This document shows positions 1 to 7,842 of a DNA stretch of 42,818 bases, piece after piece. Positions within the stretch are counted from its first letter, which is position 1. Each line of letters opens with the position of its first letter. Source of the DNA: Paenibacillus sp. (lineage in GTDB: Bacteria > Bacillota > Bacilli > Paenibacillales > YIM-B00363); assembly GCA_031181325.1 (NCBI GenBank), contig JAPSKX010000005.1, forward strand, positions 19,301 to 62,118. The letters run 5' to 3'. A program made the position numbers and the translations under genes. The notes under the pieces are model-generated. The model ran no database searches and had not been told where the DNA came from. It saw only the letters and a program-made list of their open reading frames with translations.

Positions 1-1033
1 CCTCGTAGAGCGCGTTCTCGTCGATGAGCCGGTCGATCGCCTTCTGAATGAAGGCGAATTCGTCGTTCGCTCCTCCCTTGCCCGCCGCAGCGCGCGGACC
101 CGAACGCGCTTGAATGAGCTGCACGAGCTGTTCGATCGGACGGTAATTCCGCTTCGTAATGAACACCGTGTATGCGAGGCTGAACGCAATCGTCGCGACG
201 CCGAGCACGATCCAGATGCGCGAGATGAGCTGCATCCAGCTGAACCCGATGCCGGTCTGCAACCCGCTGACGAACTCCCACTCGACCGCGCTCGAACGAA
301 GCCGATTCATGACGACGCTTTCTTCGATATCCTCGCGGCCGGAGGAGTAGACGAGGGCTCCGGAGCCGTCCAATATGTGAAGGTACGACACGTTCGGGTC
401 GATCATATCCGTGATTTGGGCCGTCAAGGCGTCGACGGATACGTTGACGACGACGAGCCCCTCGCCGCCCATCGGCAGCTGCGCCTTCTGGCTGATCGAG
501 ATAACGCGATGGCCGGGGTGTTCGTCGGCGCCGTTCGAGTTGTCGTCATACATTCTTACGTTCGACCACGTCCGGTCGGCGAACGCCCGCTCGGTCAGTT
601 CATGGAACAAGAACACCCGGTCTCCGAACGTCTGAGCCGACTCGAACCGACTTTCCGCCAGAATCATATCGTCCCGCAGGCGATACAAGTAGATTGACTG
701 AATCGCCGGATCGTCGAGAATCATCTGGCGAATGCGCTTGAGCGCCTCGTAGTTCAGCATCCTCACGTCGCTCTTCTCGCTGCCGTCGTACCGGAAAAAC
801 TCGTCCAGGCTGTCCCCGAGGCGCAGCTCCTCGATGACGCGCCGTTCGATCCGCTTCAGATGCTGCTCGACCGTATGGATGACGCTTTCCGTCGAATACC
901 GATTCGTACGCTCCGCTTCTTTCAGCGACACTTCGTTGATGACGAAGATCGCGAGGAACACGATGACGGCGATCGTCACATACAGCGTCGGGAGATAGGA
1001 AAGCACTGTCTTCTTGAACCATGTCCTCTTCAT
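1..1033 (-). CDS. Membrane-bound AraC-like regulator or sensor, C-terminus outside window
   Basis: The reading frame is open from an ATG at 1033 to the window edge (344 codons) with no stop, so the C-terminal part is missing. GGGAGGA lies 8 nt before the ATG. The product starts with a short basic stretch and a hydrophobic helix at about residues 9-31, followed by about 240 extracellular residues of the Cache sensor type, then a second hydrophobic helix (IWIVLGVATIAFSLAYTVFI) and a HAMP-like cytoplasmic linker. The linker wording (NYRPIEQLV, DEFAFIQKAIDRLI) is what I associate with Paenibacillus YesS-type regulators, where a sensor is fused directly to an AraC helix-turn-helix domain; a sensor histidine kinase is the alternative. 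It is last in the sugar ABC importer operon, 31 nt after the permease, so it probably senses the imported glycan. Confidence 0.8.
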   Translation of the reverse strand, partial: MKRTWFKKTVLSYLPTLYVTIAVIVFLAIFVINEVSLKEAERTNRYSTESVIHTVEQHLKRIERRVIEELRLGDSLDEFFRYDGSEKSDVRMLNYEALKRIRQMILDDPAIQSIYLYRLRDDMILAESRFESAQTFGDRVFLFHELTERAFADRTWSNVRMYDDNSNGADEHPGHRVISISQKAQLPMGGEGLVVVNVSVDALTAQITDMIDPNVSYLHILDGSGALVYSSGREDIEESVVMNRLRSSAVEWEFVSGLQTGIGFSWMQLISRIWIVLGVATIAFSLAYTVFITKRNYRPIEQLVQLIQARSGPRAAAGKGGANDEFAFIQKAIDRLIDENALYE

Positions 1034-1064
1034 ACGGAGCGTCCTCCCATTTATCGCTTGCTCC

Positions 1065-1940
1065 CTAACCCTTGATCGAACCGAGCGTCAGACCGCTGAC
1101 GAAGTACCGCTGCAACCACGGATATACGAGCAGGATGGGCACGGTCGCGAACATAATGCTCGCCGCCTTCAGGCTCTCCGGAATGGTCTTGCTCATCGCG
1201 GCGCCTTCGGCCGCCGTCACTTCGTTAATCAAATTGTTCATTACCATCTGGTACAACTTCAGTTGCAACGGATATAAATCTTGGTTGCTGATATAGAAGA
1301 GAGCATCCCGGAAGCCGTTCCACCGCCCCACCGCATAAAACAAAGACAGCGTCGCGAGCACGGGAAGAGACAGCGGGAGCACGATGCGGAACAGCTTGCC
1401 GAAGTGCGTGCAGCCGTCAATCTCCGACGCTTCGTGCAGGCTCTCCGGAATCGACGACCGGATGAAGGTGATCATGATAATCATGAAGAACGGACTGATC
1501 AGTCCGGGCAAAATAAGCACGTTCATCTTGTCGAGCAGGCCCAGCGATTTCATCAGCAAATAATCGGGAATGAGTCCGCCGCCGAAGAACATCGTGAACA
1601 CAATAAAGAACATAACGACATTGCGGCCCTTCAGCTTGAGGTTCGACAGCGGGAACGCGGCGAGCGTCGTCATGATCATCGCGAATAGCGTAAAGCTCAC
1701 GGTCAACAGCACCGTGAACCCGAGCGAACGCATCATCCCCTTGTCGTTAAATACGCTTGCGTAAGCTTCTGTCGTAACATCCACCGGGAACAACGTGACC
1801 CGGCCCGCCGTGATCGCGCCGCCCGAGCTGAACGAGACGGATGCGATATGCAGGAACGGCGCCAGGCAGACGAGCACGCAGCAAGCGATGAATACGACGT
1901 TAACGACGTCGAACAGCGTCGTCTTTGGATTTCTATCCAT
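1065..1940 (-). CDS. Carbohydrate ABC transporter permease, LplC/MalG type
   Basis: A 291-residue inner-membrane permease with six predicted hydrophobic segments, the normal length and layout for MalG-like components of CUT1 sugar importers. The cytoplasmic EAA loop, which contacts the ATPase, is visible around EIDGCTHFGKLFRIVLPLS. The C-terminus (YFVSGLTLGSIKG) is the usual ending of LplC/YtcP-type permeases of Paenibacillus. GAGGGGG precedes the ATG. It follows the LplB-like permease by 13 nt, in the order binding protein, permease, permease. No ATPase gene is present, which is usual because CUT1 importers often share MsmX. Substrate cannot be read from sequence; a plant or microbial oligosaccharide is an inference from family. 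Confidence 0.93.
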   Translation of the reverse strand: MDRNPKTTLFDVVNVVFIACCVLVCLAPFLHIASVSFSSGGAITAGRVTLFPVDVTTEAYASVFNDKGMMRSLGFTVLLTVSFTLFAMIMTTLAAFPLSNLKLKGRNVVMFFIVFTMFFGGGLIPDYLLMKSLGLLDKMNVLILPGLISPFFMIIMITFIRSSIPESLHEASEIDGCTHFGKLFRIVLPLSLPVLATLSLFYAVGRWNGFRDALFYISNQDLYPLQLKLYQMVMNNLINEVTAAEGAAMSKTIPESLKAASIMFATVPILLVYPWLQRYFVSGLTLGSIKG

Positions 1941-1953
1941 GGCGTGCGCCCCC

Positions 1954-2856
1954 TCACATAATGCCTTCGTCGGTCGTTTTCTTCGAGATGTAGTTCGCCG
2001 TCAGGATGAATACCAGTCCTACGACCGCCTGGAACAGGCCGACCGCGGTCGCGACGGAAAACTGCCCGCTCTGCAGTCCCACGCGGTAAATGAACGTGCT
2101 GAGCACGTCCGAGACTTCCCGCACCATGACGTTCCCGATAATGTACGGGCGATCGAAACCGATATCGACCATGTCGCCAAGCTTCAGAATCATAAGCACG
2201 ATGATCGTCGATCGAATGCCCGGGATCGTGATATGCCAGATGCGCCGAAGCCGACTGGCTCCGTCGACGTCCGCCGCATCGTACAATTCCTTGTTAATGC
2301 CCGTCATGGCCGCGAGGTAGATGATGCTTCCCCAGCCGACCCCTTGCCAGACGCCGACGCTTGTATATGTCACAAGCCAATACCCGCTATCTGCGAGGAA
2401 CGGAATCGGGCCGATCCCGATGTTCGCGAGCAACACATTGATGATGCCGTAATTCGTGGCGAACACTTGATACATCATACCGCCGATGATGACCCAAGAT
2501 ATGAAGTGAGGCAAATACAGCAGCGTCTGGGAGACGCGTTGGAACGCGGCGACGCGCAGTTCGTTCAGGCATACGGCCAATAGAATCGGCGCCGGAAATC
2601 CGAAGACGAAGTCCAAACCGTTCAACAGGAAGGTGTTCCGTAAAGCCGTATAGAAGCTCTGCATGCCGAAGATGTCGCGGAAGATTTCAAGCCCCACCCA
2701 CTCGCTCGCCGCAACGCCCTTAAACATGTTGTATTCCTTGAACGCAATGGTAACGCCGTATAACGGCATATATTTGAAAATAAAGAAGTAGGCAACGACA
2801 GGCAGCAACATGAGATACAACTGCCAGTACCGCAGCAGGTAACGAATCGCGGGCAT
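1954..2856 (-). CDS. Carbohydrate ABC transporter permease, LplB/MalF type
   Basis: A 300-residue membrane protein of the LplB type, the partner of the downstream LplC-like permease. The N-terminus (LMLLPVVAYFFIFKYMPLYG) is typical of this subfamily, and the EAA loop reads ELYDAADVDGASRLRRIWHI, with the conserved D-AA-DGA and later glycine. The ATG at 2856 has GGAGGGAG about 9 nt upstream. It lies 73 nt after the binding-protein gene, consistent with one transcript. The role is to form half of the membrane channel of a CUT1 sugar importer. Confidence 0.93.
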   Translation of the reverse strand: MPAIRYLLRYWQLYLMLLPVVAYFFIFKYMPLYGVTIAFKEYNMFKGVAASEWVGLEIFRDIFGMQSFYTALRNTFLLNGLDFVFGFPAPILLAVCLNELRVAAFQRVSQTLLYLPHFISWVIIGGMMYQVFATNYGIINVLLANIGIGPIPFLADSGYWLVTYTSVGVWQGVGWGSIIYLAAMTGINKELYDAADVDGASRLRRIWHITIPGIRSTIIVLMILKLGDMVDIGFDRPYIIGNVMVREVSDVLSTFIYRVGLQSGQFSVATAVGLFQAVVGLVFILTANYISKKTTDEGIM

Positions 2857-2929
2857 GGCTCCCGTCTCCCTCCTTATAGCTGAAGGAATAGGGGGAACGA
2901 ATCCCCCCCTGTCTCCCCCGCTCTCTTTC

Positions 2930-4561
2930 TTATTTCATAGCTTCGTAGGCCGCCGCTCGCTCTGCGAACACCTCGTTGCCGGCCGTTACCATAAAGTCCT
3001 TCAGCGACGCTTCGTATACCGCGTCGAACTGATCCGGCTTCGCCATCATCGACTTCACCAGGAGCTCCTCGTATTTCTCCAGCATGACCACCGAATGCTT
3101 CGCTTCCGAATCCAGCGGCTTATCGAACTTGATCGGCTGCTGTACGGCATCTTTTTGGGCCATCTTGCGGTTTTCGATGGCCATGGCTCGATGCGGCTCG
3201 TCGATCACTAGACCGAAATACTGGAGGTTCTTCTCCGGCGAGCCGAAGTCGATGCCGTTCGTGATAATCAACATGTCGCCCGTATTGAACAACAGATTCT
3301 TGTCCTCATCGCTGCCGTTCCGTACCGGAAAGCCGTCTACGACGTCGTGATGTACGCCTTCTTCGCCGAACGCCATGTACTGAATCACTTCGTCCTGCGC
3401 CATCCAGTTCAAATACTTGACGACTTCCACGGCGCGTTCGCTGAACGTCGGCACCGCGATGAACATGCCGCTCGGTGTATACGAAGGCTGACGGTTCTTG
3501 CCTTCGAAATCCGTCCAAGGCAAGAGCGGCGTGACTTCCGCGCCCGGAACGTTCCTCTTGAGTTGGTTTACATGCGATTCGTCGCCGCCATAGAAATACT
3601 GCGTGACGTCATGCATCTGTAGACCGGTATACCCGTTGACGAAGTTCTCGTCTCTTTTCTTCTTGTCTTTATCCAGCGCGAAGTCCGGGTCGATCAGGCC
3701 TTCGTTGTAGAGCTTGTTCAGAAACTGTAAGGCGTCCTTGTGGCCGTCCATCAAAATCGGATATTCCCGCGAGCCGATCGTTACCGAACGGAGGTAGCGC
3801 GCTTCATCGGATTGTTCTTTAATGAACGACCAGATCACAGGCTCGTAGGAGTCCGGCGTGAGCGAGAAGGACAACGGGATCGTCCGAGTGCCGCCGAGAT
3901 TCAGTTCTTTGAACTTCTTGAGCGTGTTGTACGTCTCCTCCGTCGTCTTCGGCACCGGCAGTCCGGCTGCGTCAAGCCAGTCCTGACGAATGATGCTCGA
4001 GTACTTCTCCAAGCTCACGCGACGGGCAACGACGGCGTACTGCGTCCCGTCGAACACACCGTATTCCAATGCATCCCCAAGGTAGGACTTCAAGTTCGGG
4101 CCATGTTCTTCAAGAACCGGGCCCAAGTCCTGCAATCCGCCCTGCTTCGCCCAGTTGTAGACAGCTCCGGCATTATACGTGAAGATCAGGTCCGGGGCGG
4201 TGCCGGCGGCCATCAGTACGTTCAATTGATTGATCTCTTCGCTTCGCGGTACGGCTACGAATTCGACGTCGATGTTGTTCGGATCGCCGAAGTTCTTCTG
4301 CACGTATTCCGTCATACGGTTCTTCGTGACCGTGAGGCCTTCCGGCGCGTTGCCGCGGTCGAACACCTCGACGCGCAGCTTGACCCTCTCCTTCGGCGCC
4401 TCCGCCGCCGGCTGCTCCGTCGTCTTTCCGCCTTCGCTTGCGGCCGGTTGCTCTGTCTCTTGCGATGGACCGGCTTCTCCGCCCGCGCAGCCCGCTAAGA
4501 CCGTCGCGAAAGCCATGCATGTTACCAACCACTTCGTCGCCTTTTTTTGAACCGCTTTCAT
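2930..4561 (-). CDS. Extracellular sugar-binding lipoprotein of an ABC importer
   Basis: A 543-residue family-1 type extracellular solute-binding protein, of the long LplA-like form common in Paenibacillus. I chose the ATG at 4561 because AGGTGG stands upstream and because it begins a clean lipoprotein signal: KK-x-ATKW, a hydrophobic stretch, then the lipobox LAGC, followed by a Gly/Ser/Glu/Pro-rich linker. Further upstream in-frame starts would add a Cys/Arg-rich stretch that makes no signal sequence. The mature part has the usual motifs of this family (LMAAGTAPDLIF, TYNTLKKFKEL, NWMAQDEVIQYMAFGEEGVHH). It is first in the operon with the two permeases and the regulator. A cre-like box about 50 nt upstream suggests catabolite control. 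Ligand unknown. Confidence 0.93.
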   Translation of the reverse strand: MKAVQKKATKWLVTCMAFATVLAGCAGGEAGPSQETEQPAASEGGKTTEQPAAEAPKERVKLRVEVFDRGNAPEGLTVTKNRMTEYVQKNFGDPNNIDVEFVAVPRSEEINQLNVLMAAGTAPDLIFTYNAGAVYNWAKQGGLQDLGPVLEEHGPNLKSYLGDALEYGVFDGTQYAVVARRVSLEKYSSIIRQDWLDAAGLPVPKTTEETYNTLKKFKELNLGGTRTIPLSFSLTPDSYEPVIWSFIKEQSDEARYLRSVTIGSREYPILMDGHKDALQFLNKLYNEGLIDPDFALDKDKKKRDENFVNGYTGLQMHDVTQYFYGGDESHVNQLKRNVPGAEVTPLLPWTDFEGKNRQPSYTPSGMFIAVPTFSERAVEVVKYLNWMAQDEVIQYMAFGEEGVHHDVVDGFPVRNGSDEDKNLLFNTGDMLIITNGIDFGSPEKNLQYFGLVIDEPHRAMAIENRKMAQKDAVQQPIKFDKPLDSEAKHSVVMLEKYEELLVKSMMAKPDQFDAVYEASLKDFMVTAGNEVFAERAAAYEAMK

Positions 4562-4611
4562 AAATGCTGTTCCACCTCTCCATTTTCGATTGCGCCATGA
4601 ATGTCTGAGGG

Positions 4612-4626
4612 ATGAAGCGCTTACTT
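4612..4626 (-). promoter_or_regulatory. cre-like box (CcpA site) upstream of sugar importer operon
   Basis: Read on the minus strand the site is AAGTAAGCGCTTCAT, which carries the central AAGCGCTT core of the catabolite-responsive element (consensus TGWAARCGYTWNCW). It sits about 50 nt upstream of the binding-protein start and downstream of the best -10 box, a position that would block transcription when CcpA binds. A second cre-like box precedes the PL8 lyase at 40191. Confidence 0.5.
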
Positions 4627-4725
4627 TCGGTCGCAATTGAATCATACGAATCCGCCGGGGACAGCGGCAACATACATGTTTACAGGCACCATGCAATGCT
4701 CGGAACATAGCGCGTCCTTCCTTGT

Positions 4726-4731
4726 ATTATA
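4726..4731 (-). promoter_or_regulatory. -10 box candidate for sugar importer operon
   Basis: A perfect TATAAT on the minus strand about 165 nt upstream of the binding-protein start. No good -35 hexamer lies at 17 nt, so only the -10 is supported. The long leader between it and the gene contains the cre-like box. Confidence 0.4.
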
Positions 4732-4897
4732 AAGGCAAATTCGCGCCGCAGGGACAATCGCGGAAATTTGTATGCACCTTGAAATATGTGTGTTGAGCTT
4801 CGGAGGGATTCGCCTTATGTTCATGGCACAGGGAGACTCCGGAGGTCCTGTCCTGTACCTTGCATTCAATTCGCGATGAATGGAGGAATGAATCATA

Positions 4898-5620
4898 ATG
4901 ATCGAGAAAATGAAAGCGTTATCAGCCGTCCTTGCCTTGGCGCTGCTCGTTACGCTCGTGCCGAGCGCGTACGCCGCCGTCATCCCTCACACGCAAGTCG
5001 TAGGGTTTCAAGAAGTCACGCCTTCGACGACGGCGCAGCTCGCCGCCAAGAAGTTCCAACCGACGCTGAAGGTGACCACCGGCTGCGTCCCGTTCCCCGC
5101 CGTCGATGCGCAGGGCAACACGAGCGGAGGGCTGGCCACCTCCGGCGGCTCCAGCTCGGGCTGCAGCTCCAGCACGGGCCAAGTATACTCTCGCGCGGCT
5201 TGGTATAACGGCGCGTACGCCATTATGTACGCATGGTATTTTCCGAAGGATCAGCCTTCCGCGGGCCTCGGCCACAGACATGACTGGGAGGGGGCCGTCG
5301 TGTGGATCGACAACCCCGCCGCCGCGAACCCGCAGATCTTGTCCATCTCCTACTCGCAGCACGGCGACTGGTATAATGTCGCGCCGAGCGGCTCGAACGT
5401 GAACGGAACGCGCCCGAAGCTGGAATACAAGAGCCAGTGGCCGCTTAACCATGCCATGTACATCACCGGCACGGTCGGCGGCTCGCAGCCGCTTATCGAC
5501 TGGAACGACATGACCGCCGCCGCTCGGAACGCGCTGAATACGACCGATTTCGGCTCCGCGAACGTGCCGTTCAAAGACGCGAACTTCGCCGGCAACCTGG
5601 CGGAAGCTTGGTATAACTGA
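4898..5620 (+). CDS. Secreted NPP1/NLP family necrosis-inducing-like protein
   Basis: A 240-residue exported protein of the NLP (Nep1-like, NPP1) family. The diagnostic heptapeptide GHRHDWE is complete at about residues 124-130, followed by the family-like VVWIDNP strand. Residues 1-26 form a signal peptide ending in AYA. The mature part has two cysteines (about residues 62 and 88), matching type 1 NLPs, which hold one disulfide. GGAGG lies 11 nt before the ATG. In the family, secreted NLPs bind sphingolipids of dicot plant membranes and damage leaves; in soil Firmicutes the role is unknown. It stands alone between a divergent sugar importer and a terminator, so it is probably a single-gene unit. 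Family assignment is firm; activity is inference. Confidence 0.9.
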   Translation: MIEKMKALSAVLALALLVTLVPSAYAAVIPHTQVVGFQEVTPSTTAQLAAKKFQPTLKVTTGCVPFPAVDAQGNTSGGLATSGGSSSGCSSSTGQVYSRAAWYNGAYAIMYAWYFPKDQPSAGLGHRHDWEGAVVWIDNPAAANPQILSISYSQHGDWYNVAPSGSNVNGTRPKLEYKSQWPLNHAMYITGTVGGSQPLIDWNDMTAAARNALNTTDFGSANVPFKDANFAGNLAEAWYN

Positions 5621-5622
5621 TG

Positions 5623-5662
5623 TTAAGAAGCGGCCTGCCGATTCGGCGGGCCGCTTCTTAAA
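5623..5662. terminator. Bidirectional terminator between NLP and SDR genes
   Basis: Arms TTAAGAAGCGGCC and GGCCGCTTCTTAA form a perfect 13-bp outer stem, extended inward by TGCCG/CGGCG around a short loop. Both ends are A/T rich. It lies between two converging genes. Confidence 0.8.
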
Positions 5663-5667
5663 TCGGA

Positions 5668-6438
5668 TCACAAATGCGATCCGCCGGTCGCGTCTATCAT
5701 CTGTCCCGTTATCCAGCGAGCGTCTGGGGATGCCGCGAAGGCAACAATGTCCGCGACGTCCGAGGGCTCGCCGACGCGTCCGAGCGCAGACATCTCCACT
5801 GCGGATCTATGCCCGTCGGGCGTATGCAGCCACGCCGCGTTGACCTCCGTATCGATAATGCCGGGCATCACCGCATTCACGGTAATCCCGCGCGGTCCCA
5901 GAAGCTTGGCTAAGTGTAAAGTAAAGGTGTTGAGCGCGCCTTTGGTCAGGTTGTAGGCCATAATGTGCGGATATGCGATTCGGGTGACGCCGGAAGAGAT
6001 ATTGATGATTCGTCCGCCGTCCCTCAGTCGTTCAAGGGATTGTTGAACCAAGAAAAAAGGAGCCTTGACGTTAACCGAAATCAGCCGATCGAAATCGTCT
6101 TCCTTCGTTTCATCGAACGACGGAGATGTGCCGATCCCCGCATTATTAACCAGAATATCGAACCGATTGCTGCCGTGTCTTCGAATCAGCTCCTCGTCCA
6201 AAGCGCGAAGGAGCCGATGAACACCCTCGAGAGAGTCCAATTCGGACCCGACGGCGAAAGCTGCGCCGCCTTTCGCCTCGATCATGGAGACCGTCTCCGC
6301 CGCGGCCTCCCGCTTATTGCCGTAATGCACGGCGACGGTCGCGCCTTCGGCGGCCAGTCGTAGCGCGATCGCCCTGCCAATCCCTCTGCTTGCCCCTGTG
6401 ACAACTGCGACTCGGCCTTCCAATCGTTCGGAATCCAT
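5668..6438 (-). CDS. Short-chain dehydrogenase/reductase (SDR) family oxidoreductase
   Basis: A 256-residue classical SDR, normal length. The NAD(P) dinucleotide motif TGASRGIG is near residue 14, NNAGIG lies in the middle, and the catalytic pair appears as YNLTKGA with an upstream ISSG serine. The C-terminus has the PG-x-DTEVN pattern and ends in the oligomer-forming VDATGG-like motif (IDATGG). A GTG three bases upstream is an equally possible start, with GAGGGG spaced 7 nt from it. It is cytosolic. The nearest minus-strand neighbour upstream is a broken MerR gene. Substrate cannot be deduced; these enzymes reduce or oxidise sugars, steroids, acyl groups or xenobiotics. Confidence 0.93.
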   Translation of the reverse strand: MDSERLEGRVAVVTGASRGIGRAIALRLAAEGATVAVHYGNKREAAAETVSMIEAKGGAAFAVGSELDSLEGVHRLLRALDEELIRRHGSNRFDILVNNAGIGTSPSFDETKEDDFDRLISVNVKAPFFLVQQSLERLRDGGRIINISSGVTRIAYPHIMAYNLTKGALNTFTLHLAKLLGPRGITVNAVMPGIIDTEVNAAWLHTPDGHRSAVEMSALGRVGEPSDVADIVAFAASPDARWITGQMIDATGGSHL

Positions 6439-6522
6439 CACTCATCCGCCCCTCGTTCCTTGATTGATGCCATAATAAACCCTCCCCTATCGGGGATAGT
6501 CAAGGGGCTGGAAAATTTATTT

Positions 6523-7141
6523 TCAGACTCGCTCCACGGGCAGGACAGCCTCCGCGATCCGCAACTGACCGTAGATATCCTTGTCCGACGTCAGATACAT
6601 TTCCCGAAACGGTATATGGTAAAGCGCTCGATACCCATTGGAAGAGATCCATGCCTGTAGCTGATTTCGAGCCTCGCAAGCGTCGTTGTACGGATTACAC
6701 TCATGGATATATGAAGCCGCTAAACTCAGGCCCGGCACATGCCGAAGTTTCACCCTGTCGCTTTCAACGATCGGTTTCGAGACAGGAACAGCGACTTCGA
6801 TGTCGGAGGTCCCTTCGTCGCGCTCGTCCCGCTTATGCCAGATAACGATCGTTTCCCGGTCGGACTCTACCCCGTAGCTCTTTCCGCTTCTTCAGCAAGG
6901 TAGTCTCTGCTTCCGGCCATGAAATCCGTCCGTTCAGTAGAGGGCGCATTAACTCAAGCGTCAACCCCTGCTGCTTGAATCCCTCGATGCGGCGAATCGA
7001 CAGCAACTGTTCCGCTGTATAATACCGATATCCCGATTCTTCGTGAACTCGAGCAGGCTTTAGCAAACCGATTTCGTCGTAGTGGCGCAGCGTCTTTACC
7101 GTTACGCCGCTCATTTTGGCGAAGACTCCTATTCTAAACAC
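6523..7141 (-). pseudogene. Broken MerR regulator with GyrI-like effector domain
   Basis: The N-terminal part, starting GTG at 7141 with GGGGTGGAG upstream, is a normal MerR DNA-binding domain (IGVFAKMSGVTVKTLRHYDE, then GYRYYTAEQL) running about 95 codons to a TAA near 6833. Just before this stop, another frame carries the second half of a GyrI-like ligand-binding domain (ESDRETIVIW, DIEVAVPVSKP, LQAWISSNGY, FREMYLT) through to 6523. A complete MerR-GyrI regulator is about 270 residues. Here the helical linker and first half of the GyrI domain are gone and the two pieces are out of frame, so I call it a pseudogene from an internal deletion plus frameshift. A truncated MerR-only product could still be made and bind DNA. 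The intact gene would have been a drug or small-molecule sensor. Confidence 0.78.
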
Positions 7142-7222
7142 TTACGCTCCACCCCATTGCTTCTTCTTCGTCTCGATCCTCTCTCGATCCTCTCTCGCTC
7201 CTGCTCTTCTTATTACAGCATA

Positions 7223-7347
7223 CAACCTGACGAGTCACAACGAGCGCCGCGTTAAGCTCATTCGGGAAGGCGCATAAGGCGCTCGGGCACAGTTTTTCGG
7301 CAAGAAAGAATCCGTTGGGGGCAACGCTCGATGCTCGCGGAGGAAGC
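7223..7347 (+). pseudogene. Decayed fragment of a yhbH-spoVR junction
   Basis: This stretch copies the end of yhbH and start of spoVR found intact about 3 kb downstream. Positions 7223-7265 match about 10139-10181 with few differences (AACCTGACGAG, AAGCTCATTCG), then about 120 bases are missing, and 7269-7347 match about 10318-10390 (GCATAAGGC, TTTTTCGGCAAGAAAGAA, CGCTCGATGCT). The copied yhbH frame is interrupted by a TAA and a 2-nt insertion, so it cannot encode either protein. It lies between the broken MerR gene and the ArsR promoter. It is a partial duplication or the trace of an old second locus. Confidence 0.8.
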
Positions 7348-7379
7348 CGCGGTCCGACTGGCCGCACCATTATTAAAAC

Positions 7380-7425
7380 AAATACTTAATTAAGTGTTTA
7401 CTTTATAAATGAAATGTTGTATTTT
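7380..7425 (+). promoter_or_regulatory. Promoter and palindromic operator of arsR-type operon
   Basis: A nearly perfect 20-nt palindrome covers 7380-7399 (core ACTTAATTAAGT, flanks AAAT and GTTT). It overlaps a -35-like TTTACT at 7397-7402, which is 17 nt from a -10-like TATTTT at 7420-7425. An ArsR regulator begins at 7492, so the palindrome is a reasonable autoregulatory site. The DNA is much more AT-rich than its surroundings. Confidence 0.5.
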
Positions 7426-7491
7426 GTAAGAGCAAGCTCAACGCAAGCAATCGTTACATATCTGCATTCGAAAGGAGGTACGCAACGATAT

Positions 7492-7830
7492 ATGCCGGCG
7501 GATATTTTCTCGGCTTTAGCCGATCCCACCAGGAGGAAAATCGTCGAGATGTTGGCAGACAACGACGGGTACCCGGCATCGGACATCCACAATCGGTTCC
7601 AGTCCAGCCCTCAGGCGATCTCCCAACACCTAAAGATTCTTCGGGAAGCCAACTTGGTGCATGTGGAGAAGAAAGCGCAGCAGCGCATATATCGGATTAA
7701 CACGGAAGCTATGTTGGAATTGGAAGAATGGGTCCATAACATGAGGCGGCGTTGGAGCAGCCGACTAGACGCGTTGGATGCCGTGCTGAAGGCCGAGAAG
7801 GAAAAGCAGACAGACACGCCAAAGGAATAG
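7492..7830 (+). CDS. ArsR/SmtB family transcriptional regulator
   Basis: A 112-residue winged-helix repressor. The DNA-binding core is visible: IFSALADPTRRKIVEML, then SSPQAISQHLKILREANLV as the recognition helix region, and a beta-wing with RIYRIN. No cysteine metal-binding motif of the CVC type is present, so it is of the metal-independent group (SdpR/YdfF-like) that usually controls an adjacent SRPBCC gene. AAAGGAGGT precedes the ATG by 12 nt. Twelve bases separate it from the SRPBCC gene, a very common pairing. It likely represses its own operon through the palindrome at 7380. Confidence 0.9.
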   Translation: MPADIFSALADPTRRKIVEMLADNDGYPASDIHNRFQSSPQAISQHLKILREANLVHVEKKAQQRIYRINTEAMLELEEWVHNMRRRWSSRLDALDAVLKAEKEKQTDTPKE

Positions 7831-7842
7831 GAGAGTTGTTCG

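Noticed and set aside
7134-7370. 78-codon frame on the minus strand containing PNGFFLAEK
   Set aside because: It is the antisense of the yhbH-spoVR fossil; the same peptide appears opposite the intact genes.
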